From Azotimanducus sp963663145 (GTDB lineage: Bacteria; Pseudomonadota; Gammaproteobacteria; Pseudomonadales; Azotimanducaceae), in NCBI GenBank assembly GCA_963663145.1, contig OY760134.1:2480001-2544000 (forward strand): 64,000 nucleotides of DNA, read 5' to 3'. The notes beneath the pieces are model-generated. The model did no database searches, was not told where the DNA came from, and saw only the letters and a program-made list of their open reading frames with translations. A program made the position numbers and the translations under genes. How positions within the stretch are numbered: the first letter of the stretch is position 1; each line of letters opens with the position of its first letter. This document shows positions 10,084 through 18,524 of the stretch, piece by piece.

Positions 10084-11246
10084 TGAAAGTCCGTGTCCGT
10101 GCCGGTGGGACGGACGGACTGTCCCTCCACGGGACTTTCGATGGCGGAAAGACAGATCATCTCGCCGCTTTTGATTCCGTCCCCGATGTATGCCGTCTCG
10201 CCCGCGATACGGATCACTTCCACATCGCGGAAGACTAGGCGATTATCCGCGCGTACGACGTACAGGCGGTTTCCCGGGCGCAATGCCGACCTCGGAACGG
10301 CCACCACGTCCTCGACGGATATGCCCTCGATTTCCGCTTCGACGAACAGTCCCACCGTCAGCGGCGGCGCATCGCCCGACTGGTCGTAGGGCGATCGTAC
10401 CCGGGCGATCAGGTTGACCATACGGGTTCGCGGGTCCAGTTCGCCTTCAGTGCGCACGACTCGCGCCTCCCATGATCGTTGGGCACCGGAGAAACGCGCT
10501 TTCAAAACGGCCCTCGGCATGGGTGCGCCATTCTTCTGCTGTCTTCCGAGCGACAGCGGCAGGAACGCAAGGTCGTCGTCGTGCACGGGCAGACGAACTT
10601 CGGCGAAGTCTATGGCATAGAGCGTGGCGATGGCTTCACCTCGATTGACGAACTGTCCTGCATCTACCCGCTCGCTGCGAACGCGGCCATCGTAGGGAGC
10701 GATCAGCCGAGTCCGATCAAGATCGCGTTCAGAGCGCGCCACCAGAACATTGGCCTCCCGAAGCGAGGCGCTGGCAATGGTCAGCCGGTTGTGCGCGCCA
10801 TCGAGACTGGATTCGCTCACGTATTCCCGTTCCGCCAGCTCCCGCAAGCGTCGATATTCGTTCTCGGCGTTGGACAGCTCGCTTTGCACCGAAGCCAAGT
10901 GGGCCTTGGACTGTTCAAGCGCGGCCTCATAGTCGATGCGCTCGATCTCCACTAGGACATCGCCGCTGCTGAAGAAACCGCCGGATACCATCGCCGACGA
11001 AACCGATGTGACCCTGCCCGCCACTTCCGCGACCAGGCTGCTTTCGGTCCTGGGAAGAACCTCACCATGTGCGGTCACCCGCATCCGCAGGGTCCGCTGC
11101 ATTGCCTGCATCGTCCGTACGGCGACCGGTTCGGCCAGCTGGGATACGGGCTGCGTTCTTGGGCCGGTTGCAGATATCAAGACGGCAAGTGCCAAACCGC
11201 CGATGAGTACGAAGATGGGCCCCAAGTTGCGACGGATCATAGACAT
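10080..11246 (-). CDS. RND efflux periplasmic adaptor (membrane fusion protein)
   Basis: A 388-residue AcrA/HlyD-type adaptor. The frame could begin six bases earlier at TTG, but ATG at 11246 (MSMIRRNLGPIFVLIGGL) is the likelier start; another ATG lies at 11240. It shows an N-terminal membrane segment, a lipoyl half (SLVAEVAGRVTSVSSAMVS), a coiled hairpin (EQSKAHLASVQSELSNAENE), a second lipoyl half (RTRLIAPYDGRVRSERVDAG) and a C-terminal beta-barrel region. Its stop overlaps the start of the RND-GlnE fusion permease by ATGA, so it is the dedicated partner of that unusual pump. No outer-membrane factor is adjacent. Confidence 0.9.
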   Translation of the reverse strand: MSMIRRNLGPIFVLIGGLALAVLISATGPRTQPVSQLAEPVAVRTMQAMQRTLRMRVTAHGEVLPRTESSLVAEVAGRVTSVSSAMVSGGFFSSGDVLVEIERIDYEAALEQSKAHLASVQSELSNAENEYRRLRELAEREYVSESSLDGAHNRLTIASASLREANVLVARSERDLDRTRLIAPYDGRVRSERVDAGQFVNRGEAIATLYAIDFAEVRLPVHDDDLAFLPLSLGRQQKNGAPMPRAVLKARFSGAQRSWEARVVRTEGELDPRTRMVNLIARVRSPYDQSGDAPPLTVGLFVEAEIEGISVEDVVAVPRSALRPGNRLYVVRADNRLVFRDVEVIRIAGETAYIGDGIKSGEMICLSAIESPVEGQSVRPTGTDTDFQ

Positions 11247-11410
11247 TGGCAATTGGCGCTTGCGAGAGTTAGGCCATTCCTGGCCCCTGAGTCATCGCCG
11301 TGATCGCGGGCACCTCCCACCAAGTTCGCTAGCGCGGATCTGACTGCCCATCGAGCGGAGAGTGTAACCACTCGCACACCAGTTCTTTGAACTCGGAGCT
11401 TACAAAGTAT

Positions 11411-11440
11411 CGTAGGGGCGGGGCATGCCCCGCGCCTACG
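11411..11440. repeat. 30-bp GC-rich palindrome (REP-like hairpin)
   Basis: CGTAGGGGCGGGGCATGCCCCGCGCCTACG is an almost perfect palindrome with a single mismatched pair (written here as arms CGTAGG-G-GCGGGGCAT and its complement). It lies in the 299-bp gap between the DUF3604 gene end and the start of the adaptor gene, both on the minus strand. It may terminate the DUF3604 transcript or be a dispersed REP-type element. No second copy is seen in this window. Confidence 0.6.
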
Positions 11441-11545
11441 AACACTTGGTTGCATCGACAGTCTTGAAGGGTCTAGATTTGTTCCATACATGGGGTGTGC
11501 GAGTAGTTGCCGAAGAAGCGAACCCATTATCCGCTTGATTCGTCA

Positions 11546-13438
11546 CTAGTTCCGATCAGCCGGGATGTGCCAGATTGGAGAACTCCACGCACGCTCCTGG
11601 ATGGTCGCGTGGAGGTCTGGGATTGGGGGTGTTCCGTTTCGGATCGCATCCCAAGTCGACCAGCGGCAGGTCGGATTCTCCAGCACCCGAACATAGTACA
11701 AGGCCCATTGGCTGGCATCGAATTCGGGATCAACCCAATTGGCCGACAGCGAAGCCGCCCCCAAACCCTCCGAAATCTCACAGGTAGCAATATCGACGCT
11801 AGCACCATTATCCGGGCACCTGTGACTCGTGGAATCGGGGCTGAGGCCGTCCGAACAGGCGATGTCGTACACCGCTTCGCGGGGCTCGCCATCCTCGATC
11901 CATCCCTTGATGATCTGCAGGCGCTGCAGCGCGGCCGATCCCGAGTCCCGCGATGCCCAGACCACGAAGTTGGGCGAATCATCCCCTTCGGCGGCAAGTT
12001 CCGCGCCCATGGGAACGCCTATGCCGTCAGCTTCCGCCACGCCATCCGACATGGATTCGATGCCTTCAGGGAAGCCGTAGCCGGCAAAGAAGCGCAATAG
12101 CATCCGAGGCCCGGTGGTGGAATAGGTCTCCTTGCGCCGAAAGGCTTCAAAAATGGCATCACGCGTGTTTGATTCCGCCCAGGCCACAGCGAGACCCGAT
12201 GCCCCGTATTCGCTGTTGCGCCTCGCGGCGAACATGCCTTGCATTCCCGCAGCCTCCGGAAGCGGAACAGAGCCGCGCAACGCTGCGGTGGCATCCATCA
12301 TTCCCGCCGCACCCCAGTAGTTAGCCTCCTCAAAGGAACCCGCCGAGACATGGGTATCGCTCGAACCGATCACACCAAACTTGAATGGATTGAATCCTTC
12401 GGTCTCTTCAAGCAGCAGTCCGTTCACCAGAGCCTGGCGCACGTAGCTCCCGGAAGGCTGGCTCTCTTGGTCGGTGGCCACCTTCACGGTCATGAGTTCG
12501 AAATCGGCCCATTCATCGTTCAGGGAAAGCGCCGGGTGCGTGTCCGAGGTGCCCTTGACCTGGGTATTCTCCACAAGCGGCTCGTTGCGCATGCGCTGTT
12601 CAACATACTCGCGCGTGAAGGCCTGATCATTGAAGTCGGTCAGGCGGAACATATGGCCGTTCGAACCGTTCGAATTGTGCGGGATGGCGATCACGTCTCG
12701 GCCGAGGGCGCGTTGCTCGTCCATCCACTCCCAAAGGTGCTGCGGGTCGCGCGACATGCGCACCGAGAAGGGTGCCTCGGGGGCGTCACCCCCGCGGAAG
12801 ATGACGTTTCTATGCAGATTTTCCATGTTCCCCGCCGCCGTGGTGTATTCATACCCAACAAAGGTCGTGAAGTTTCCTGGATCGTTGTGACGTTCCGCCG
12901 CCTCGACGATTCGCGCCCAGGCCTCGCGGTGTAACTGCGGGTCATCAAGGTCATCTTCCTCGGGAGGTCCGCTCAACAGGTCCATCATGGCGAGAAATCC
13001 CGCCCGTATCTCATTGATAGATCTTGACGTACGCAGACGCACCGCCATGGGATGCGCGCCCACCGAGGAGAAGGGGTTGAACATGGCGCGCATCATGCCT
13101 AGGTAGATGCCATGATCCGTCACCGCTTGAAAATCGAGCGGTTGCGGCAAGGTCATCTCGCGTCCCGAAGGATGTTTGATGGTTTCTCCCTTGGCGAACC
13201 TGTAGGCATCATCCGGTGTGGTGCGATTGCCGAGCATGAAGGCATCGAACGACCAATTCGTATGCACATGCAGGTCACCGAAGTAGGCGTTGCGAAGTGG
13301 GTTAGATTCTACAAGCACATCTGAATCTTGGACGCTCGTTTGCGCGGCACCGTCCTCGGGAGCCTCTTGCGTAACAGCGCAGGCAACCAAGCCAAGCGCC
13401 ATCGGAATACTCAAGAACAAACGAATAATCCTGTGCAT
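11546..13438 (-). CDS. DUF3604 family lipoprotein (PHP-like metal-dependent hydrolase)
   Basis: A 630-residue secreted lipoprotein: the N-terminus MHRIIRLFLSIPMALGLVAC ends in a lipobox Cys at residue 20. The mature protein starts with GDLHVHTNWSFDAF, a PHP-type H-x-H metal site. Further candidate metal ligands occur in AVTDHGIYLG, AIPHNSNGSNG and GVIGSSDTHVSAG. This pattern is typical of DUF3604 proteins, which resemble PHP phosphoesterases but have no settled substrate. The length fits the family. It is expected in the periplasm or on the outer membrane. It is divergent from rpiA and separated from the next minus-strand gene by a GC-rich palindrome. Confidence 0.85.
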   Translation of the reverse strand: MHRIIRLFLSIPMALGLVACAVTQEAPEDGAAQTSVQDSDVLVESNPLRNAYFGDLHVHTNWSFDAFMLGNRTTPDDAYRFAKGETIKHPSGREMTLPQPLDFQAVTDHGIYLGMMRAMFNPFSSVGAHPMAVRLRTSRSINEIRAGFLAMMDLLSGPPEEDDLDDPQLHREAWARIVEAAERHNDPGNFTTFVGYEYTTAAGNMENLHRNVIFRGGDAPEAPFSVRMSRDPQHLWEWMDEQRALGRDVIAIPHNSNGSNGHMFRLTDFNDQAFTREYVEQRMRNEPLVENTQVKGTSDTHPALSLNDEWADFELMTVKVATDQESQPSGSYVRQALVNGLLLEETEGFNPFKFGVIGSSDTHVSAGSFEEANYWGAAGMMDATAALRGSVPLPEAAGMQGMFAARRNSEYGASGLAVAWAESNTRDAIFEAFRRKETYSTTGPRMLLRFFAGYGFPEGIESMSDGVAEADGIGVPMGAELAAEGDDSPNFVVWASRDSGSAALQRLQIIKGWIEDGEPREAVYDIACSDGLSPDSTSHRCPDNGASVDIATCEISEGLGAASLSANWVDPEFDASQWALYYVRVLENPTCRWSTWDAIRNGTPPIPDLHATIQERAWSSPIWHIPADRN

Positions 13439-13571
13439 GGGATCACTCTTCTGCCAAGTGTGAATTTCCTATTGTAGATGCAAAGCAAGGCCGGGTTTCG
13501 CAGTGCGTGGGTCGGGCAACACTCCTGTATCATTCCCCATTCTCAAGAATTGACAAGGCACCGCACCCCAA

Positions 13572-14237
13572 GTGGATCAGCGACAACTGAAGGCACGGGT
13601 TGCGGAGCAGGCCATCACCTATGCACGAGGATTTCTCGAACATGGCGCCGTCTTGGGTGTCGGCACGGGCACCACGGTCAATCATTTCATTGACAATCTG
13701 CCGCTCATTCGCGAGCACTTCTCAAGCTGTGTGGCCAGTTCCGAAGCGAGCGCGGCGCGGCTCCGAACCGTGGGCTGCCGGGTCATAGACCTGAATCAAG
13801 TCTCAGGCGTCGCCCTCTATGTGGATGGTGCCGATGAAGCCGACTACGAGCGCAGGCTTGTAAAGGGCGGCGGTGGTGCCCTCACCCGGGAAAAGATCGT
13901 GGCGTCCGCCAGCGAGCACTTCCTATGCATCATTGATGAATCCAAGCGAAAAAAGCATCTCGGCACCTTTCCGCTCGCCGTCGAGGTGTTGCCAATGGCC
14001 TGGCAGCTCGTCTGTCGGTATCTCGCCGACATGGGAGGAAGCGCAGAGCTCAGGCCCGCCTTTGTGTCCGATCAGGGCAATCCCGTGATCGATGTCACCA
14101 ACCTCGACTTTTCCGACCCCTTAGGCTTGGAGACTGAAATCAATCAACTTCCTGGCGTCGTCGCGAATGGACTCTTCGTGCGCCGCAGAGCCGATCTTGT
14201 CATGGTCGCCTCCGCCTCGGGCATCAGTACCTACTGA
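13572..14237 (+). CDS. rpiA: Ribose-5-phosphate isomerase A
   Basis: Interconverts ribose-5-phosphate and ribulose-5-phosphate in the non-oxidative pentose phosphate pathway, in the cytoplasm. The 221-residue length is normal. Motifs visible: GVGTGTTVNHFI phosphate loop, YVDGADEAD with the catalytic Asp pair, KGGGGALTREKI, and FPLAVEVLPMA. The start is GTG at 13572, chosen because MDQRQLKARVAEQ aligns with the family N-terminus; no good Shine-Dalgarno precedes it. Two bases separate it from uvrD, so they are probably co-transcribed. Confidence 0.95.
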   Translation: MDQRQLKARVAEQAITYARGFLEHGAVLGVGTGTTVNHFIDNLPLIREHFSSCVASSEASAARLRTVGCRVIDLNQVSGVALYVDGADEADYERRLVKGGGGALTREKIVASASEHFLCIIDESKRKKHLGTFPLAVEVLPMAWQLVCRYLADMGGSAELRPAFVSDQGNPVIDVTNLDFSDPLGLETEINQLPGVVANGLFVRRRADLVMVASASGISTY

Positions 14238-14239
14238 CT

Positions 14240-16468
14240 ATGCAGAGCGGAGAGATCCTCGAAAGGCTTAATACGGAGCAGAAGAGCGCAGTCTCGGCAC
14301 CGCTCGGCAATTCGCTGGTACTCGCCGGTGCCGGCACTGGCAAGACGCGCGCACTCACGCACCGCGTGGCCTGGCTTGCTTCCGAATTGCGCATGCCGGT
14401 CAGCAGCATTCTCGCGGTGACCTTTACCAACAAGGCCGCCGGAGAAATGCGCGAGCGCATCTCGCAGCTCTTGCACGGCCCGGTGAGCGGGCATTGGATA
14501 GGCACTTTTCACAGTATCGCCCTGCGTTTTTTGCGCAATCACCGGCACGAAGCGGGATTGCGCGAGGATTTTTCGATCATCGATGCCGATGATCAGCTTC
14601 GCATCATCAAGAATCTGCAGGGCGATATGAACATCTCGGTTGAGAGAATCGACCCACGCAACACGCGCGGCTACATCAACCGGCAAAAGGAAAGCGGACG
14701 GCGAGCCAAGAACGTCATACCCACCAGGCAGGCCTATGAGGGCGAGTATGTGCGCATCTACCACGCCTATGAGGAACGCTGCGAACGGGAAGCCTTGGTG
14801 GATTTCGGAGAGATGCTGTTGAGGTCGCTGGAAATGCTCCAAGAGCATGACGACCTGCTGCGCCACTACAGACACATGCTGGCGAACGTGCTGGTCGATG
14901 AATTCCAGGACACCAACGCCATTCAATACGACTGGTTAAAATTGATTGCGCAGGGTGGCGAGAGCTTCATGGCGGTCGGCGACGATGATCAGTCGATTTA
15001 CGGCTGGCGGGGCGCGGAAATCGCCAATATGAACAAGCTCCTGACGGATTTTGAGCCGGTCACGGTGCATCGCTTGGAGCGGAACTACCGTTCCTCCGAA
15101 CACATTCTGCAAGCCGCGAACGCGGTGATTGCGCATAACAGCGGCAGGCTCGGCAAGAACCTTTGGACCGACAGAGGCTCCGGTCGGCCGATTGGATTAA
15201 ATCGATTGGTCAACGAACATCAGGAAGCGGACGAACTGGCCCGCTTTGCGAAGACACACTTCGTAGAAGGCGGCAGCTTTCAGGACATTGCCGTGCTCTA
15301 CCGCACACACGCGCTCTCGCGAGTATTGGAACGGTCCCTGACCCAACAAAGCATTCCCTATCGAATCTATGGTGGCTTAAGGTTCTTTGAACGCGCCGAG
15401 ATCAAGGACGCGCTCGCCTATATGCGCCTCATTGCCACGCCCGACGCGGACTTGGCCTTCGCGCGCGCGGTCAACACGCCCACGCGCGGCGTTGGCAGCA
15501 AGACGCTGGAGAAACTTCGTGACCTCGCTCGTGAGCGCGGAATATCCCTGCATCGCATGGCCGAAGCCGCCATAGTGGAGCGCCTACTTCCCGCCCGATC
15601 CCTCAGTGCCGTGGAAGGATTCATCACCCTGCTCGCCAACATACGACGGGCCACCGAAGGCGCAGAACTGCCGGAGGTTGCCGATAAGTGCGTGCACATG
15701 TCCGGACTCATGCAGTTGCACGCACCCGATGCCAGCGAGCCTTCGCTCGGTAAGCGCGACAATCTCGAAGAATTGGTCAACGCCTGCGTCCAGTTCGCCG
15801 AGAATCCAGTCTTGGAGATCGACGGCGATAGTGATGATTCGGGACTTGTCACCACGAGTTCAGCGCTTCGCGACTTTCTCGACCATGCCTCGCTCGGCGA
15901 TGAAACCGCGCGCAGCGAGGGACCCGAGGACAAGATGCGGTTGATGACCGTGCACTCGGCCAAGGGGCTTGAGTTTCCGATCGTCTATCTGGTCGGCGTT
16001 GAAGACGGCATCTTCCCTAATTCACGCGCCATCGAGGAGGGTGGGCTCGAAGAGGAAAGGCGACTCTTTTATGTGGCCATGACGCGCGCCATGAAGGATT
16101 TGCGCATCAGTTATTCGGAAGTGCGCACGCGCTACCAAGGTTCCTCGCACGCCATGCCCTCGAGATTTCTCGCTGAGCTGCCGGAGGAGAATGTCGACCG
16201 CGTGTTCCAAGAGTTCACTCCTTCGCGCGCCCCCTATTCGAGGTCACGCATCTATGAAGGACGGGCGCGAAGCGTTGAAGATGGGGCGGGGTCTCAAGCC
16301 AATGGATTGCGCATGGGGGCAATGGTTACTCATGCCAAGTTCGGGCCCGGCATTGTGTTGGCCGTCGAAGGTAGTGGAGACACGACGCGCTTGCAGGTGC
16401 GATTCGACCGAGGTGAAACCAAATGGCTCGTGCTAGGCTACGCGAAACTCCAATTGCTGGAATCTTAG
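14240..16468 (+). CDS. uvrD: DNA helicase II (UvrD/Rep superfamily 1)
   Basis: A 742-residue ATP-driven 3'-5' helicase for nucleotide-excision and mismatch repair. Walker A is GAGTGKTRA (Gly30-Thr36 region), Walker B is LVDEFQDTN (about 217-225), followed by motif III GDDDQSIYGWRGAE, motif IV YRSSEHIL, motif V TVHSAKGLEFPIVYLVG and motif VI RRLFYVAMTRA. The C-terminus HAKFGPGIVLAVEGSGD is the small domain typical of UvrD rather than Rep. It starts 2 bp after rpiA and ends 3 bp before the TRAP binding protein, so a single compact operon is likely. Confidence 0.96.
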   Translation: MQSGEILERLNTEQKSAVSAPLGNSLVLAGAGTGKTRALTHRVAWLASELRMPVSSILAVTFTNKAAGEMRERISQLLHGPVSGHWIGTFHSIALRFLRNHRHEAGLREDFSIIDADDQLRIIKNLQGDMNISVERIDPRNTRGYINRQKESGRRAKNVIPTRQAYEGEYVRIYHAYEERCEREALVDFGEMLLRSLEMLQEHDDLLRHYRHMLANVLVDEFQDTNAIQYDWLKLIAQGGESFMAVGDDDQSIYGWRGAEIANMNKLLTDFEPVTVHRLERNYRSSEHILQAANAVIAHNSGRLGKNLWTDRGSGRPIGLNRLVNEHQEADELARFAKTHFVEGGSFQDIAVLYRTHALSRVLERSLTQQSIPYRIYGGLRFFERAEIKDALAYMRLIATPDADLAFARAVNTPTRGVGSKTLEKLRDLARERGISLHRMAEAAIVERLLPARSLSAVEGFITLLANIRRATEGAELPEVADKCVHMSGLMQLHAPDASEPSLGKRDNLEELVNACVQFAENPVLEIDGDSDDSGLVTTSSALRDFLDHASLGDETARSEGPEDKMRLMTVHSAKGLEFPIVYLVGVEDGIFPNSRAIEEGGLEEERRLFYVAMTRAMKDLRISYSEVRTRYQGSSHAMPSRFLAELPEENVDRVFQEFTPSRAPYSRSRIYEGRARSVEDGAGSQANGLRMGAMVTHAKFGPGIVLAVEGSGDTTRLQVRFDRGETKWLVLGYAKLQLLES

Positions 16469-16471
16469 AAG

Positions 16472-17566
16472 ATGTCATCGCGCACAGTCATGAGCATCAC
16501 CCTCGCCACCCTTCTTCTTGCCGGTTGCAGCCAAGAGGGCATGGAGCAAGGCGCCGGTGAATCCACATCGCCTTCCAATCAGACGTTCGAATGGAAGATG
16601 GCGACCACCTGGCCAAAGAACCTGCCAGGCATGGGGACGGGCGCGGAACGCTTCGCGCAAATGGTCGAAGATATGAGCGCGGGACGCCTTAAGATTTCCG
16701 TATATGGGGCTGGCGAGTTGGTGCCGGCACTCGATGTGTTCGACGCGGTGTCTGGAGGCGCCGCGGAAATGGGACACGGCGCCGCCTACTACTGGCGCGG
16801 CAAACTACCGGTGGCCGCATTCTTTACAGCCGTGCCCTTCGGCATGACCGCACCGGAAATGAATGCGTGGCTTGAGTGGGGGGGCGGGATGGAACTCTGG
16901 CGCGAGGCCTACCAGCGCTTCAATCTCAACCCAATGGTGGCAGGCAACACTAATGTGCAAATGGGCGGCTGGTTTCGGAAAGAAATCAACTCGCTCGAGG
17001 ATCTCAAGGGCCTCAAAATGCGGATTCCCGGTCTCGCGGGCGAAGTGTTTGAGCGTTCCGGAGGCACTGCGGTGATCATTCCCGGCGGCGAGGTGTTCAC
17101 CTCGCTTCAACGCGGTGTCATAGACGCCACCGAATGGGTCGGCCCCTACAACGATCTGGCGCTGGGGCTGCATGACATAGCCGACTACTACTATTACCCG
17201 GGCTGGCACGAACCCGGCGCCGTGCTCGAAGCCATCGTCAACTTGGATGCTTGGAACAGCTTGCCCGCAGACCTTCAAGCCATCTTGGAAGGCGCAGCCG
17301 CTGCAGCCAACTCCAGCATGACCAATGAGTTTTCCGCCCGCAACGCGAGTGCGCTGAGAACACTCATTGAGGAGCATGGTGTTGATGTACGCCCGTTTCC
17401 CGATGATGTCATCAACCGGCTGAAGGAGATCTCCGAAGAGGTCATTCTGGAAACCCGGAACGACGATGACTTGTCGCGACGCATAGTCGATTCCTTCCTG
17501 GCATTTCGCGAACAGATGAAGGAATATCAAAAGGTGAGCGATGTCGCCTTCGCGGAAATTCGTTAA
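16472..17566 (+). CDS. TRAP transporter solute-binding lipoprotein (DctP/TakP-like)
   Basis: A 364-residue periplasmic binding protein. The N-terminus ends in the lipobox LLLAGC (Cys19), so it is probably membrane-anchored. FEWKMATTWPKNLPGMGTGA starts the mature fold. KMRIPGLAGEVFERSGGTAV carries the Arg that pairs with substrate carboxylates in this family, and the sequence pattern resembles the 2-oxoacid (TakP-like) branch. The substrate prediction is inference. No membrane subunits (DctQ/DctM) are next to it, so it is an orphan that must work with components elsewhere. It lies 3 bp after uvrD. Confidence 0.88.
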   Translation: MSSRTVMSITLATLLLAGCSQEGMEQGAGESTSPSNQTFEWKMATTWPKNLPGMGTGAERFAQMVEDMSAGRLKISVYGAGELVPALDVFDAVSGGAAEMGHGAAYYWRGKLPVAAFFTAVPFGMTAPEMNAWLEWGGGMELWREAYQRFNLNPMVAGNTNVQMGGWFRKEINSLEDLKGLKMRIPGLAGEVFERSGGTAVIIPGGEVFTSLQRGVIDATEWVGPYNDLALGLHDIADYYYYPGWHEPGAVLEAIVNLDAWNSLPADLQAILEGAAAAANSSMTNEFSARNASALRTLIEEHGVDVRPFPDDVINRLKEISEEVILETRNDDDLSRRIVDSFLAFREQMKEYQKVSDVAFAEIR

Positions 17567-17584
17567 CTAGGGATTCTCCTTTAA

Positions 17585-18415
17585 GTGGAACTCAAGGCCA
17601 CCCGATACGAGGTCGTGGACGGCATCGCCGTGATTTCGCTCAATCGTCCTCACCGGCTCAATGCCTGGACGGGCCGCATGCACAGCGAATACCTCTATAG
17701 CCTCTGCGCGGCGGACGAAGATTCCGAAGTTGGCGCGATCATGGTGACCGGCATCGGCAAAGCCTTTTGCGCGGGTGGCGACGCGACTGCCCTTGAAGGC
17801 CACGCCGAGCGCGGCGACTATGACGCCGGTACGTCAGACGGCCTGTCTTCTCCAAGCACGGACGTGGACGCGAGATTCCGAGTGGCTTTCGCTTGCCACT
17901 GGAACTTGACCAAGCCGGTCATCGCGGCGATCAACGGGTCAGCGGCCGGCGTCGGACTCGCCCTCGCCTGCTACGCGGACCTCAGATTCGCAGCCGCAGG
18001 CGCGAAACTCACCGGCGCACATGGAAAGCTCAACCTTCCTGCGGAATTTGGCCTCTCCTGGCTGCTGCCGCGCATGATCGGCGTGACTCGGGCCATGGAT
18101 CTGCTCTTGTCGAGCCGCATCATCCTCGCCGAGGAAGCCAAGGAACTGGGCTTGGTCAATGGCGTATTTCCTGCGGACAGGCTGATGGAAGAAACGCTTG
18201 CGTACGCGCGAAGGTTAATTCAACAGGTCTCACCAAATTCCCTCAAACAGACCCGCTGGCAGGTCTACAAGGATCTCCATCGCGATATCGCCGCGTCCAA
18301 CCAAGAGGCGGAAGCGCTCCTATATGAAATGGTCACAGAGGCTGACTTCAAGGAGGGCGTGAGGGCGTTTCTTGAGAAGCGCGCTCCGAGATTTGATAGG
18401 CGCCACGCAACATGA
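17585..18415 (+). CDS. Enoyl-CoA hydratase/isomerase family protein
   Basis: A 276-residue crotonase-fold enzyme acting on CoA thioesters. GTG start at 17585. The conserved parts are GIAVISLNRPHRLNAW, the oxyanion-hole segment GIGKAFCAGGDATAL and the second oxyanion segment AAINGSAAGVGLALACYADL. The catalytic-acid region reads AEFGLSWLLPRMIG. Family members hydrate, isomerise or cleave acyl-CoAs, and the precise reaction is not predictable. The gene lies 18 bp behind the TRAP protein and upstream of the P450 and acyl-CoA dehydrogenases, which fits a fatty or alicyclic acid oxidation context. Confidence 0.88.
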   Translation: MELKATRYEVVDGIAVISLNRPHRLNAWTGRMHSEYLYSLCAADEDSEVGAIMVTGIGKAFCAGGDATALEGHAERGDYDAGTSDGLSSPSTDVDARFRVAFACHWNLTKPVIAAINGSAAGVGLALACYADLRFAAAGAKLTGAHGKLNLPAEFGLSWLLPRMIGVTRAMDLLLSSRIILAEEAKELGLVNGVFPADRLMEETLAYARRLIQQVSPNSLKQTRWQVYKDLHRDIAASNQEAEALLYEMVTEADFKEGVRAFLEKRAPRFDRRHAT

Positions 18416-18420
18416 GAGAC

Positions 18421-18462
18421 GGGAGCGCTGTATTCGACAAAAGCACAGAGTCGCACGCTCCC
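18421..18462 (+). terminator. Possible stem-loop after enoyl-CoA hydratase
   Basis: A GGGAGCG / CGCTCCC 7-bp inverted repeat with a 28-nt loop begins 5 nt after the stop and is followed by TTGTAAAA. The long loop and weak T-tract make it a tentative terminator. Confidence 0.3.
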
Positions 18463-18524
18463 TTGTAAAACAAAGTTGCCCCGTTGTAGCATCATCGCTA
18501 TTCGAGATTTGAGGGACGCAATCC

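Noticed and set aside
13550..13555. TTGACA just before rpiA
   Set aside because: Only 17 bp before the GTG start with no room for a -10 element and leader.
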